Shown: one piece after another, positions 16,061 to 25,411 of the stretch
How positions within the stretch are numbered: the stretch's first letter is position 1
How the letters are laid out: each line of letters opens with the position of its first letter
DNA from: Streptomyces sp. TG1A-8
Lineage (GTDB): Bacteria; Actinomycetota; Actinomycetes; Streptomycetales; Streptomycetaceae
DNA length: 64,000 bases
Reading direction: 5' to 3'
NCBI RefSeq assembly: GCF_030499535.1
Contig: NZ_JASTLB010000001.1
Span: 4,154,001 to 4,218,000, forward strand
The notes under the pieces: model-generated
Told to the model about the DNA's origin: nothing
Database searches by the model: none
The model's input: the letters and a program-made list of their open reading frames with translations, nothing else
Translations under genes and position numbers: made by a program

Positions 16061-17377
16061 TCAGTCCACCGTGACGGTCGAGCGGTGACCGACGCCACGT
16101 GCCGCGGTGCGGTCGTGGGGCCGGCCGGACAGCAGGGAGCGCAGGGTCAGCAGGGTGGCCAGCGCGAGCAGGGTGCCGGCCGCCGGCACCAGGAACCCGG
16201 CGCCGGTCCACAGGCGGTCCTCCAGTTGTCCGGCGACGGTGACGGCGGCCGCCTGGCCGAGGGCGACCGCCCCCGTCAGCCAGGTGAACGCCTCGGTGCG
16301 GGCGCCGGCCGGGACCAGGCCCTCGACCAGGGTGTAGCCGGTGATCAGGGACGGCGCGATGCACGTGCCGACCAGCAGGCCCAGGCCCGCGAGCAGCGGG
16401 ACCGAGTGCGCCGTCCACAGGGCGGAGGCGGTCAGCGCGAGCGCGCTGTAGCCGACGACGAGGCGCCGCTGCGGGGCGGCCTTCCAGGCGAGGGCGCCGC
16501 AGACGAGGCCGGAGAGCATGTTCCCCGCGGCGAAGACGCCGTACAGGACGCCGTTCAGGCCGGGCTCGCCGATCGACTCGGTGAACGCCGCCAGCGAGAC
16601 CTGCATGCCGCCGAAGACGGAGCCGATGCCCAGGAAGGCCGTGACCAGCACGCGCACGCCCGGGACGCGCAGGGCGGAGGCGTGCCGCACGCGGGCGTGC
16701 CCGCTCCCGCCGTCCACGCGCGGCTGGGTGCCCTTCTGGGCGGCGAACAGCAGACCGCCGAGGAGCGTCAGCGCGGCCTCGGTGACCAGGCCCGCGGACG
16801 GGACCACGGTCGTGCACAGGGCGGTCGCCAGCAGCGGGCCGAGGACGAAGGTCAGCTCGTCCGTGACGGACTCGAAGGCCGCCGCGGTGGTCATCAGGGG
16901 CGAGTCCTGGAGCTTCACGCCCCAGCGGGCGCGCACCATGGGGCCGACCTGCGGCACCGAGGCACCGGTCGGCACGGCCGCCGCGAACAGTGCCCACAAG
17001 GGCGCGTGGGCCAGGGCCAGCGCGGTCAGGGACAGGCCCGAGGCGGTGTGCACGAGGACGCCGGGGACCAGGACGGCGCGCTGGCCGAAGCGGTCCGCCA
17101 GACGGCCGCCGTAGGGGGCGAACAGCGCCATGGAGACGCCGGTGACGGCCGCGGCGGCGCCGGCGGCGCCGTAGGAGCCGGTGGTGTGCTGCACGAGCAG
17201 CACGATGGAGATCGTGAGCATCGCGAACGGCTGGCGCGCCGCGAAGCCGGGGAGCAGGAACGTCCAGGCGCCGCGCGTGCGCAGCAGCGGGCCGTATCCG
17301 GGGCGGGAGGAGGCCGTCGGTGCCGTCGCCGGTTCGGTGCGGGTGCCCGCTTCGGTGGAGGTGACCGTGGATCCCAC
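16061..17377 (-). CDS. MFS transporter, 12-helix exporter type
   Basis: About 438 residues from the GTG at 17377. Hydrophobic segments begin at TRGAWTFLLPGFAARQPFAM and continue to the C-terminus. The loop between TM2 and TM3 has the family motif APYGGRLADRFGQRAVL. The pattern resembles Streptomyces permeases of unknown substrate that pair each half with a Gly-rich helix. A frame extension upstream is possible (to 17479), but the GTG gives the more usual 25-residue pre-helix tail. It lies downstream of the antiporter gene on the same strand with 276 bases between, containing a small inverted repeat. Confidence 0.87.
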   Translation of the reverse strand: MGSTVTSTEAGTRTEPATAPTASSRPGYGPLLRTRGAWTFLLPGFAARQPFAMLTISIVLLVQHTTGSYGAAGAAAAVTGVSMALFAPYGGRLADRFGQRAVLVPGVLVHTASGLSLTALALAHAPLWALFAAAVPTGASVPQVGPMVRARWGVKLQDSPLMTTAAAFESVTDELTFVLGPLLATALCTTVVPSAGLVTEAALTLLGGLLFAAQKGTQPRVDGGSGHARVRHASALRVPGVRVLVTAFLGIGSVFGGMQVSLAAFTESIGEPGLNGVLYGVFAAGNMLSGLVCGALAWKAAPQRRLVVGYSALALTASALWTAHSVPLLAGLGLLVGTCIAPSLITGYTLVEGLVPAGARTEAFTWLTGAVALGQAAAVTVAGQLEDRLWTGAGFLVPAAGTLLALATLLTLRSLLSGRPHDRTAARGVGHRSTVTVD

Positions 17378-17514
17378 GGCCCGTGCCTTTCTGCCGCCTG
17401 GTAGCGCGGGCCCCGTGCGGGTCCGGGCGCCGAGAGCTGTCCTCTTGCGCGGACTGCGGTAGATGCCGGCGTCCGCCACGGGAGGGGGACCCGGCCGCCA
17501 TACGGTCGCGCCAG

Positions 17515-17531
17515 CTCTGCGTCAGGCAGAG
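17515..17531 (-). promoter_or_regulatory. inverted repeat upstream of the MFS gene
   Basis: CTCTGC and GCAGAG (6 bp, perfect) are separated by five bases, about 140 bases before the MFS start. It may be a repressor site for the exporter, but no regulator gene is adjacent. Confidence 0.35.
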
Positions 17532-17653
17532 TTGGTTCGATCAGGGTGCGCCTTCATCGTACAGGGATCACCGCGCCGCCGCCCTGTGAAACCGGGCACC
17601 ACTGGGCCGGTCACCTGTGATTGCCAGCGGTGTGAGCCGTACGGAACACGCCC

Positions 17654-19165
17654 TCAGCGCGAGGAACTGGGGCCGTTCCGGTCCTCGCCCAGCCAGTCGG
17701 CCAGCTTGCCGCCGTGGGCGACGGCGCGCAGCCGCCGTTCCGCCGCGTCGCGCACCGGGTCGGTGGCGACCACCAGCAGCTCGTCGCCGTGCCGCAGCAC
17801 CGTCGTGGGAAGCGGCACGAAGGACGTGCCCTCCCGGACGACCAGGGTGACGGCGGCGCCGGGCGGCAGCCGCAGCTCGTTGACCTCGACGCCGTGCATC
17901 CGTGAGCCCTCGGGGACCGAGATGGACAGCAGGTGCCCGCGCAGCCGCTCCAGGGGCGCGGACTCGATGCCGAGGTCGGAGGCCTCGCCCTGTTCGCCCA
18001 GGCGCAGGGTGCGCGCCAGCCAGGGCAGGGTCGGCCCCTGCACGAGGGTGTAGACGACCACCAGCACGAAGACGATGTTGAAGATCCGGCGGCTGCCGCC
18101 GACGCCGTTCACCATGGGGATGGTCGCCAGGATGATGGGCACGGCCCCGCGCAGGCCGGCCCACGACATCAGCGTCTGCTCCTGCCACGGCATCCGGAAC
18201 GGCGCCAGGCTGAGCACCACGCTCAGCGGACGGGCCACCATGGTCAGCACCAGCCCGATGATCAGGGCCGGCCAGACGTCGTCGCCCAGCTCGTGCGGGG
18301 TGACGAGCAGGCCGAGCAGGACGAACATGCCGATCTGCGCGATCCAGCCGAGTCCTTCGGCGAAGCCCCGGGTGGCGGGCCAGTGCGGGAGCTTGGCGTT
18401 GCCGAGCATCATGGAGGCCAGGTAGACGGCCAGGAAGCCGCTGCCGTGCGCCAGTGCCCCGGCGGCGTACGCCGTCACCGCGATCGCCATCACGGCGATG
18501 GGGTAGAGGCCGGAGGCGGGCAGGGCGACGTGCTTGAGGCCCCAGGAGCCGAACCAGCCCACCGCGAGCCCCATGGCAGCGCCGATGGCCAGTTCCAGGA
18601 CGATCTCTCCGAGCAGGACGTACCAGTGGCCGACGGGTCCGGCCGCGGAGAAGGCGACGACCAGGATGACCACCGGGGCGTCGTTGAAGCCGGACTCCGC
18701 CTCCAGCGTGCCGGCCACGCGCGCGGGCAGGGGGATCCTGCGCAGGACCGAGAAGACGGCCGCCGCGTCCGTGGAGGAGACCACCGCGCCGATGATGAGC
18801 GCCTGCCGCCACTCCAACCCGACCAGGTGGTGCGCGCCCGCCGCGGTGACGCCGACGCTGACCGCGACCCCCGCCAGCGCCAGCACGGAGGCGGACGGCA
18901 GGACCGGCCGGATCTCCTTCCACTTCGTGCCCAGACCGCCCTCGGCGAGGATCACGACCAGGGCCGCGTATCCGATGACCTGGGTCATCTCGGCGTTGTC
19001 GAAGTGGATGTCCCCGATGCCGTCCTGGCCCATGAGGACGCCGATCCCCAGGTACACGAGCAGGCTGGGGAGCCCGGTGCGGGAGGAGATCCGGACGGCC
19101 GCGACGGCGACGAGCAGGACCACGGAGCAGACGAGCAGGAGCTGGTTGAGATGGTGGACGGTCAG
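17654..19165 (-). CDS. potassium/proton antiporter, CPA1 (NhaP2-like) with RCK-C domain
   Basis: About 503 residues. Twelve or so membrane segments run from HLNQLLLVCSVVLLVAV. The ion-binding core has SSTDAAAVFSVLRR and ESGFNDAPVVILVVAF (the ND pair typical of electroneutral CPA1). The C-terminal 110 residues form a TrkA-C domain (LLSISVPEGSRMHGVEVNELRLP) that senses ligand or pH. The best start is CTG at 19165 (read LTVHHLNQLL), because GAGGAAGGGAA ends eight bases before it. The next normal start is GTG at 19198, which has no ribosome-binding site. The role is K+/H+ exchange at the cytoplasmic membrane. Confidence 0.88.
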   Translation of the reverse strand: MTVHHLNQLLLVCSVVLLVAVAAVRISSRTGLPSLLVYLGIGVLMGQDGIGDIHFDNAEMTQVIGYAALVVILAEGGLGTKWKEIRPVLPSASVLALAGVAVSVGVTAAGAHHLVGLEWRQALIIGAVVSSTDAAAVFSVLRRIPLPARVAGTLEAESGFNDAPVVILVVAFSAAGPVGHWYVLLGEIVLELAIGAAMGLAVGWFGSWGLKHVALPASGLYPIAVMAIAVTAYAAGALAHGSGFLAVYLASMMLGNAKLPHWPATRGFAEGLGWIAQIGMFVLLGLLVTPHELGDDVWPALIIGLVLTMVARPLSVVLSLAPFRMPWQEQTLMSWAGLRGAVPIILATIPMVNGVGGSRRIFNIVFVLVVVYTLVQGPTLPWLARTLRLGEQGEASDLGIESAPLERLRGHLLSISVPEGSRMHGVEVNELRLPPGAAVTLVVREGTSFVPLPTTVLRHGDELLVVATDPVRDAAERRLRAVAHGGKLADWLGEDRNGPSSSR

Positions 19166-19271
19166 CGGCGGTTCCCTTCCTCGGCCCGCGCCGGGCACGC
19201 GCAAGGCTTGCGTACAAAGACCCGAGGCTGCGGCGCACCGCACCCAAGTACTTCGTTACGTTACCTAATTC

Positions 19272-19288
19272 TTGACGATTTCTTGACG
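19272..19288 (+). promoter_or_regulatory. tandem TTGACG boxes upstream of the penicillin acylase gene
   Basis: TTGACG occurs at 19272-19277 and again at 19283-19288, eleven bases apart, in the most AT-rich part of the gap between the divergent antiporter and acylase genes. Either can serve as a -35 for a plus-strand promoter. GTTAC is also doubled just before (GTTACGTTACC). No good -10 stands out. Confidence 0.4.
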
Positions 19289-19434
19289 CTCGACGAGGCA
19301 AGATCGAACGCCTGTGTGCGCTGGTTCCCGACTCCGCGTCAAGTGGCCGGAGGCCCTGCGCCTATGGTTGCTCCCAGCGCTCATTCGAAGTCACAGCCCG
19401 ACCTGCCGCTCGCGTTAGGACAGCAAGGACAGCG

Positions 19435-22233
19435 ATGCCCCCCAACACCACCGCCACAACGGGTGACAAGCCCGGCAAGTCCGGCAGGAAGAAGGGGCGC
19501 AAAGCCCGCCTGATCGTGCTGGTGCTGGTCCTGGCCCTCATCGGAGCGATCGCCTACGGCGGTTACTGGTCGGTCAGCACCGTCCGCGCCTCCTTCCCGC
19601 AGACCAAGGGGTCGATCACGCTCGCCGGCCTGTCGGGGCCGGTCGACGTCAAGCGGGACGGCTACGGCATCCCGCAGGTCTACGCCTCCTCCGACGAGGA
19701 CCTGTTCATGGCGCAGGGCTACGTCCAGGCGCAGGACCGGTTCTACGAGATGGACGTGCGCCGCCACATGACCTCGGGCCGCCTGTCGGAGATGTTCGGC
19801 AAGGGCCAGGTCAAGAACGACGAGTTCCTGCGCACCCTCGGCTGGGACCGGGTCGCCCGGCGGGAGTACGACACGAAGCTGTCCGCCTCCACGAAGAGGT
19901 ACCTCCAGGCCTACGCCAAGGGGGTCAACGCCTACCTGCGGGGCAAGGACGGCAAGGACATCTCCCTGGAGTACGCGGCCCTGGGACTCACCAACGACTA
20001 CCGGCCGCAGGAGTGGACCCCGGTCGACTCCGTCTCCTGGCTGAAGGCGATGGCCTGGGACCTGCGCGGCAACATGCAGGACGAGATCGACCGCGCCCTG
20101 ATGACCAGCCGGCTGGGCCCGCAGCAGATCCGGGACCTGTACCCGGAGTACCCCTACGGCCGCAACAAGCCGATCGTGCAGGAGGGCCAGTACGACGAGC
20201 TGACGCGGACCTTCCGGCAGGACGGCACCACGGCCGGCTCCGCGGGCACGACCGGTTCGGCGGGCACGGCGGGCACGACCGGCGGCTCCGCGGGCACGGC
20301 GGGCTCCGCGGGCACGACCGGTTCGGCCCTCACGAGCCAGCTGGCGGGCCTGTACGACGTCCTGGACGACGTCCCCGCGGCCGTCGGCGTGAACGGCCAG
20401 GGAATCGGCTCCAACTCCTGGGTCGTGGGCGGGAAGTACACCATCACCGGCAAGCCCCTGCTCGCCAACGACCCGCACCTGTCGGCGTCCCTGCCGTCCG
20501 TCTGGTACCAGATGGGCCTGCACTGCCGCACCGTCTCCGACAAGTGCCGGTACGACGTCACGGGCTACACCTTCGCCGGCATGCCCGGTGTGATCATCGG
20601 ACACAATGCGGACATCGCCTGGGGCATGACCAACTCCGGGGTCGACGTCACCAACCTCTACCTGGAGAAGCTCACCGGCGACGGCTACCTGTACGACGGC
20701 AAGGTGCGCCCCTTCAGGACGCGCGAGGAGACCATCAGGGTCGCCGGCGGCGCGTCGAAGAAGATCGTCGTGCGCGAGACCGCGGACGGGATGCCGCTGC
20801 TGTCCGACCGCGACGACGAACTCGTCCAGGTCGGCAGGAAGGCCACCGTCAACACCGCCGCGCCCGACCGCGGCGACGGCTACGGCATCGCCTTGCGGTG
20901 GACCGCGCTCGACCCGGGCACCTCCATGGACGCCGTGTTCGCCCTCGACAGGGCGGCGGACTGGAGAGAGTTCCGCGACGCGGCCGGCCTGTTCGACGTG
21001 CCCTCGCAGAACCTGGTCTACGCCGACACCAGGAACAACATCGGCTACACCCTGCCCGGCGCGATCCCCACGCGCCCGGCGGCCGACGACGGCTCGGTCC
21101 CGGCGCCCGGCTGGGACTCCAAGTACCGCTGGACCGGCTTCGTCGAACAGGACGAGCTGCCCTACGAGTACAACCCGAAGCGCGGCTACATCGTCACCGC
21201 CAACCAGGCCGTCGTCGGCAAGGACGCCTACCCGTACACCCTCACCACCGACTGGGGCTACGGCACCCGCAGCCAGCGCATCACCGACCTGATCGAGTCC
21301 AAGATCAAGGACGGCGGCAAGATCTCCACCGACGACATGCGCCAGATGCAGCTGGACAACAGCAGCGAGATCGCCAAGCTCCTGGTGCCCAGGCTGCTGA
21401 AGCTGAACCTGGACGACAAGGACGTCCGCGCCGCCCAGAAGCTGCTCGAGGGCTGGGACTACACCCAGGACGCCGACTCGGCCGCCGCCGCCTACTTCAA
21501 CGCGGTCTGGCGCAACATCCTCAAGCTCGCCTTCGGCAACAAGCTCCCCAAGGAGCTGCGCGCCAAGGGCCAGTGCCTGTGGGTCGACAAGATCGACAGC
21601 ACCGGTCCGGTGGACGACGACACCAAGGTGCGCGAGTGCGGCCGGCGCGACGGGGACCAGGCGCAGCCGGACGGCGGCGACCGCTGGTTCGAGGTCGTGC
21701 GCAAGCTGATGGACAAGCCGGACAGCGCGTGGTGGACGACCCCCCGGCCGCGCACCGGCGACCGCCCCGGGGCGGACAACATGGACGAGCTGTTCGAGCG
21801 GGCCATGATCGACGCCCGCTGGGAGCTGACCGCCAAGCTCGGCAAGGACATCGACACCTGGAGCTGGGGCCGGCTGCACCGCCTGTTCCTGAAGAACCAG
21901 ACGCTCGGCACCGAGGGCCCCAAGCTCCTGCAGTACGCCCTCAACCGCGGCCCCTACGAGCTCAGCGGCGGCGAGGCCACGGTGAACGCGACCGGCTGGA
22001 ACGCCGCCGGCGGCTACGACGTGGTCTGGGTGCCCTCCATGCGGATGGTGGTCAACCTCGCCGACCTCGACAAGTCCAGGTGGATCAACCTCACCGGAGC
22101 CTCCGGGCACGCCTACAGCGCCCACTACACCGACCAGACGGACAAGTGGGCCGAGGGCGAACTGCTGCCCTGGTCGTTCTCCGGCAAGGCGGTCGACCGG
22201 AGCACGAGCGACACCCTCAGCCTCAGGCCGTGA
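19435..22233 (+). CDS. penicillin acylase family Ntn-hydrolase, membrane anchored
   Basis: 932 residues. A basic N-terminus and one hydrophobic segment (about 25-45, ARLIVLVLVLALIGAIAYGG) act as signal anchor. The alpha part starts with GPVDVKRDGYGIPQVYASSD and AQGYVQAQDRFYEMD. The autocatalytic N-terminal Ser of the beta chain is Ser326 in GIGSNSWVVGG. AFVIxxHN-type substrate-site residues appear as GVIIGHNADIAWGMTN. The family hydrolyses acyl amides, including penicillins or acyl-homoserine lactones. Between alpha and beta chains (about residues 264-297) is a Thr/Gly/Ser/Ala tandem repeat that is probably a disordered linker removed by processing. Confidence 0.92.
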   Translation: MPPNTTATTGDKPGKSGRKKGRKARLIVLVLVLALIGAIAYGGYWSVSTVRASFPQTKGSITLAGLSGPVDVKRDGYGIPQVYASSDEDLFMAQGYVQAQDRFYEMDVRRHMTSGRLSEMFGKGQVKNDEFLRTLGWDRVARREYDTKLSASTKRYLQAYAKGVNAYLRGKDGKDISLEYAALGLTNDYRPQEWTPVDSVSWLKAMAWDLRGNMQDEIDRALMTSRLGPQQIRDLYPEYPYGRNKPIVQEGQYDELTRTFRQDGTTAGSAGTTGSAGTAGTTGGSAGTAGSAGTTGSALTSQLAGLYDVLDDVPAAVGVNGQGIGSNSWVVGGKYTITGKPLLANDPHLSASLPSVWYQMGLHCRTVSDKCRYDVTGYTFAGMPGVIIGHNADIAWGMTNSGVDVTNLYLEKLTGDGYLYDGKVRPFRTREETIRVAGGASKKIVVRETADGMPLLSDRDDELVQVGRKATVNTAAPDRGDGYGIALRWTALDPGTSMDAVFALDRAADWREFRDAAGLFDVPSQNLVYADTRNNIGYTLPGAIPTRPAADDGSVPAPGWDSKYRWTGFVEQDELPYEYNPKRGYIVTANQAVVGKDAYPYTLTTDWGYGTRSQRITDLIESKIKDGGKISTDDMRQMQLDNSSEIAKLLVPRLLKLNLDDKDVRAAQKLLEGWDYTQDADSAAAAYFNAVWRNILKLAFGNKLPKELRAKGQCLWVDKIDSTGPVDDDTKVRECGRRDGDQAQPDGGDRWFEVVRKLMDKPDSAWWTTPRPRTGDRPGADNMDELFERAMIDARWELTAKLGKDIDTWSWGRLHRLFLKNQTLGTEGPKLLQYALNRGPYELSGGEATVNATGWNAAGGYDVVWVPSMRMVVNLADLDKSRWINLTGASGHAYSAHYTDQTDKWAEGELLPWSFSGKAVDRSTSDTLSLRP
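20220..20330. repeat. in-frame minisatellite in the acylase linker
   Basis: Degenerate units of GGCTCCGCGGGCACGACC type encode GSAGTT/GSAGTA repeats. It sits in the pro-peptide region before the beta-chain Ser. Such a repeat can change length without breaking the frame. Confidence 0.75.
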
Positions 22234-22258
22234 ACCGCTGACGGCACGCCCGGCACCC

Positions 22259-22296
22259 GGGAAGGGGCCCTCCACGCGCGTGGAGGGCCCCTTCCC
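22259..22296. terminator. perfect bidirectional hairpin terminator
   Basis: Arms GGGAAGGGGCCCTCCAC and its exact complement flank GCGC, itself self-complementary, giving 19 paired bases. It lies 26 bases after the acylase stop and 23 before the convergent cyclo-ligase stop, so it should serve both transcripts. Confidence 0.88.
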
Positions 22297-22318
22297 GTGC
22301 GGACCGGGCGGGCCCGTA

Positions 22319-22957
22319 TCAGGTGAAGCGGCGCACGCCCGACGGCGTCACCACCGCGTGCACCGGCCGGTCGTGCGCCTCCGCCGGGACCCGCGCGACG
22401 ACCTCCGCGTCGTACAGCAGCACCACCAGCGCGGGTCGCGCCCCGGCGCGCTCCAGGCGGGCCAGGACCCGGTCGTAGGACCCCCCGCCGCGTCCCAGCC
22501 GCATCCCGCGCGCGTCCACCGCGAGCCCGGGCAGCAGGACGACGTCCGCGGCGGTCACCGCGTCCGGCCCGAGACGCTCCCCCGAGGGCTCCCACAACGC
22601 CGTTTTCCGGCCGTGCCGGACGGGCGCGAGGGAGCCGGGACCGGTGTACTCGCCCCAGTCCAGGTCGTTGTCGGGCAGGAGCGCGGGCAGCAGGACGCGC
22701 ACGCCCCGCGCGCGCAGCGCGTCCAGCAGCGCCCGCGTGTCCGGCTCGCTCCCGACGGAGACGTACGCCCCCACCGTGCGCGCACGCGTCAGTTCGGGCA
22801 GCCCAAGGGCGCGTTCGGCCAGCGTGCCGCCCGCCACGCGCACGTCATCCCGCGTCAACCTGTTCCTCACCGCGAGGAACTCCCGCCGCAACATTCGCTT
22901 GTCAGGCTCACCGGTGCGTTCGACGTGTTCCACTGGTCGTTCCCGCCCCTTTCCCAT
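22319..22957 (-). CDS. 5-formyltetrahydrofolate cyclo-ligase
   Basis: About 212 residues. The enzyme converts 5-formyl-THF to 5,10-methenyl-THF with ATP. LRREFLAVRNRLTRDDV is the conserved basic N-terminal helix. VLLPGLAVDARGMRLGRGGGSYDRVLARL contains the ATP-binding loop (GMRLGRGGGSYDR). Start uncertain: ATG 22957 gives a 21-residue lead, GTG 22933 a shorter one; neither has a perfect ribosome-binding site. It is divergent from galU, as in Mycobacterium where the equivalent gene also sits beside galU. Confidence 0.92.
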   Translation of the reverse strand: MGKGRERPVEHVERTGEPDKRMLRREFLAVRNRLTRDDVRVAGGTLAERALGLPELTRARTVGAYVSVGSEPDTRALLDALRARGVRVLLPALLPDNDLDWGEYTGPGSLAPVRHGRKTALWEPSGERLGPDAVTAADVVLLPGLAVDARGMRLGRGGGSYDRVLARLERAGARPALVVLLYDAEVVARVPAEAHDRPVHAVVTPSGVRRFT

Positions 22958-23027
22958 TGTGTTGATATGAGGGTCAACCGGCCGGAGCCACAGTTTCCCC
23001 GCAAAGGCACCGGATAAGGTTGCGGGC

Positions 23028-23939
23028 ATGACTCAGTCGCACCCCAGGATCAGCAAGGCTGTCATTCCCGCAGCAGGCCTCGGCACCCGGTTCCTGCCGG
23101 CCACCAAGGCCACTCCCAAGGAGATGCTGCCGGTCGTGGACAAGCCGGCGATCCAGTACGTGGTTGAGGAGGCCGTGGCGGCGGGACTGGACGACGTCCT
23201 CATGATCACCGGGCGCAACAAGCGCCCGCTGGAGGACCACTTCGACCGCAACTACGAGCTGGAGTCCGCCCTGCAGAAGAAGGGCGACGCCGGCCGGCTC
23301 GCCAAGGTGCAGGAGTCCAGCGACCTCGCCACCATGCACTACGTGCGCCAGGGCGACCCCCGGGGCCTCGGCCACGCCGTGCTGTGCGCCGCCCCGCACG
23401 TCGGCCGCGAGCCCTTCGCCGTCCTGCTCGGCGACGACCTGATCGACCCCCGCGACCCGCTGCTGCGGCGCATGATCGAGGTGCAGGAGCGGCACGGCGG
23501 CAGCGTCGTCGCGCTCATGGAGGTGGCCCCCGAGCAGATCCACCTGTACGGGTGCGCGGCCGTGGAGGGCACCGCCGACGGCGACGTGGTGAAGGTGACC
23601 GGCCTGGTCGAGAAACCGGACGCGGCGGACGCCCCCTCGAACTACGCGATCATCGGCCGGTACGTGCTGGACCCGCACGTCTTCGACATACTCCGCAAGA
23701 CCGAGCCGGGCCGCGGCGGCGAGATCCAGCTCACCGACGCCCTCCAGCAGCTCGCCCAGGACGAGAAGGTCGGCGGCCCGGTGCACGGTGTCGTCTTCGA
23801 GGGCCGCCGCTACGACACCGGCGACCGCGGCGACTACCTGCGTGCCATTGTCAGACTGGCGTGCGAACGTGAAGACCTGGGCCCGGACTTCAGGGCCTGG
23901 CTTCGCAGGTACGTAGCCGAGGAGATGCAGCAACGTTGA
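23028..23939 (+). CDS. galU: UTP-glucose-1-phosphate uridylyltransferase
   Basis: 303 residues. It makes UDP-glucose for cell-wall and glycolipid sugars. The nucleotidyltransferase signature AVIPAAGLGTRFLPATKATPKEMLPVVDKP spans residues 11-40 and includes the catalytic Lys. FAVLLGDDLID holds the metal-binding Asp pair, and VEKPDAADAPSNYAIIGRYVL is the sugar-site region. ATG 23028. Its stop TGA overlaps the TTG start of the next gene by one base pair set (TTGA), so it is coupled to the MoeA-type gene. The pair is conserved across actinobacteria. Confidence 0.96.
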   Translation: MTQSHPRISKAVIPAAGLGTRFLPATKATPKEMLPVVDKPAIQYVVEEAVAAGLDDVLMITGRNKRPLEDHFDRNYELESALQKKGDAGRLAKVQESSDLATMHYVRQGDPRGLGHAVLCAAPHVGREPFAVLLGDDLIDPRDPLLRRMIEVQERHGGSVVALMEVAPEQIHLYGCAAVEGTADGDVVKVTGLVEKPDAADAPSNYAIIGRYVLDPHVFDILRKTEPGRGGEIQLTDALQQLAQDEKVGGPVHGVVFEGRRYDTGDRGDYLRAIVRLACEREDLGPDFRAWLRRYVAEEMQQR

Positions 23940-25258
23940 GCAGCGCCGCGACCCGCCCCGCCGGCCCGGACCGCCTGTGGTCGGTGGAGGAGCACCTGGA
24001 GGACATCCTCACCACCGTCCGCCCCCTCGACCCCATCGAGCTGCAACTCCTCGACGCCCAGGGCTGCGTCCTGGTCGAGGACGTCATGGTGCCGGTGTCC
24101 CTGCCGCCGTTCGACAACAGCTCCATGGACGGGTACGCGGTGCGGGTCGTGGACGTGGCGGGCGCCAGTGAGGAGTTCCCGGCGGTCCTGGAGGTCGTCG
24201 GGGACGTCGCGGCGGGCGCGTCGGACCCGGTGCGGGTCGGCCCCGGACAGGCGGCCCGCATCATGACGGGCGCCCCGCTGCCGCCCGGCGCCGAGGCCGT
24301 CGTCCCCGTCGAGTGGACCGACGGTGGGCTCGGCGAGGGACCGGTGAGCGGGATGCGGGCGCGCAGCCTGGCCCCCGAGGGCGCCGAGGGGCACGTGCGG
24401 GTGCACCGCTCCGCCGAGGCGCGCGCGCACGTGCGCGCCCAGGGCAGCGACGTGCGGGCCGGCGAGCGCGCCCTGAAGGCCGGCACCGTCCTCGGCCCGC
24501 CGCAGATCGCGCTGCTCGCCGCGATCGGCCGCGGCACGGTGCGGGTGCGTCCGCGCCCGCGCGTGGTCGTCCTGTCCACCGGCAGCGAACTCGTCCAGCC
24601 CGGCGAGGAACTGGCACCCGGCCGGATCTACGACTCCAACAGCTTCGCCCTGACCGCCGCCGCGCGGGACGCGGGCGCCATCGCCTACCGGGTGGGTGCC
24701 GTCGCCGACGACGCCGAGACCCTCCGCTCCACCATCGAGGACCAGCTCGTCCGCGCCGACCTGATGGTCACCACGGGCGGGGTGAGCGTCGGGGCGTACG
24801 ACGTCGTCAAGGAGGCGCTGGCCCACGTCGGCGACGCGGACGAGGCGGGCGGCGGCGTCGACTTCCGCAGGCTCGCCATGCAGCCCGGCAAGCCCCAGGG
24901 CTTCGGCTTCGTCGGCCCCGACCACACCCCGCTGCTCGCCCTGCCCGGCAACCCGGTGTCGTCGTACGTCTCCTTCGAGCTGTTCGTCCGTCCCGCGATC
25001 CGCACCCTGATGGGCGTCGGGGACGTCGAGCGGCCCCGCACCACGGCCGTCCTGAGGACGGACCGCCCGCTCGGTTCGCCCAAGGGGCGCCGGCAGTTCC
25101 TGCGCGGCACCCACGCCGACGGCGTCGTCACCCCCGTGGGCGGCGCCGGCTCCCACCTGATCGCGGCGCTGGCCCGCGCCGACGCGCTGATCGTCGTCCC
25201 CGAGGACGTGGAGTCCGTCGAACCCGGCACCGAGGTGGAGGTCGTCCTCCTGGGCTGA
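23936..25258 (+). CDS. glp: gephyrin/MoeA-type molybdotransferase, probable division adaptor Glp
   Basis: 440 residues with the four MoeA domains. PFDNSSMDGYAVRVVDVAGA is the conserved domain I/II loop. VVLSTGSELVQPGE and the MPT-binding VTTGGVSVGAYDVVKEAL form the MogA-like domain III. Domain IV begins near RTDRPLGSPKGRRQF. Catalytic residues look intact, so molybdopterin chemistry is possible. In Corynebacterium the MoeA paralogue at this locus (Glp) was shown to bind FtsZ and a membrane receptor, GlpR, whose homologue lies five genes down here. I infer the same role. TTG start overlaps the galU stop. A moaC gene follows. Confidence 0.9.
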   Translation: MSSAATRPAGPDRLWSVEEHLEDILTTVRPLDPIELQLLDAQGCVLVEDVMVPVSLPPFDNSSMDGYAVRVVDVAGASEEFPAVLEVVGDVAAGASDPVRVGPGQAARIMTGAPLPPGAEAVVPVEWTDGGLGEGPVSGMRARSLAPEGAEGHVRVHRSAEARAHVRAQGSDVRAGERALKAGTVLGPPQIALLAAIGRGTVRVRPRPRVVVLSTGSELVQPGEELAPGRIYDSNSFALTAAARDAGAIAYRVGAVADDAETLRSTIEDQLVRADLMVTTGGVSVGAYDVVKEALAHVGDADEAGGGVDFRRLAMQPGKPQGFGFVGPDHTPLLALPGNPVSSYVSFELFVRPAIRTLMGVGDVERPRTTAVLRTDRPLGSPKGRRQFLRGTHADGVVTPVGGAGSHLIAALARADALIVVPEDVESVEPGTEVEVVLLG

Positions 25259-25411
25259 GCGCGGCCCGGGGGTCCTGCCCGGCTGGACGGAGCGGTTTGG
25301 CGGTAGCGTGTCGCGTTACAGCAGGCCCGTGCGCCACCACGGCCACGGGCCCGGACCGGGAGCGCCGCAGAGCATGACTGAGCCTTCCCGGGGGCAGACC
25401 CCGGACCCCCT

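Noticed and set aside
19381..22275. A 964-codon open frame on the minus strand
   Set aside because: It is antisense to the penicillin acylase gene, which has a signal anchor and the nucleophile Ser. The reverse frame shows no recognised motif.
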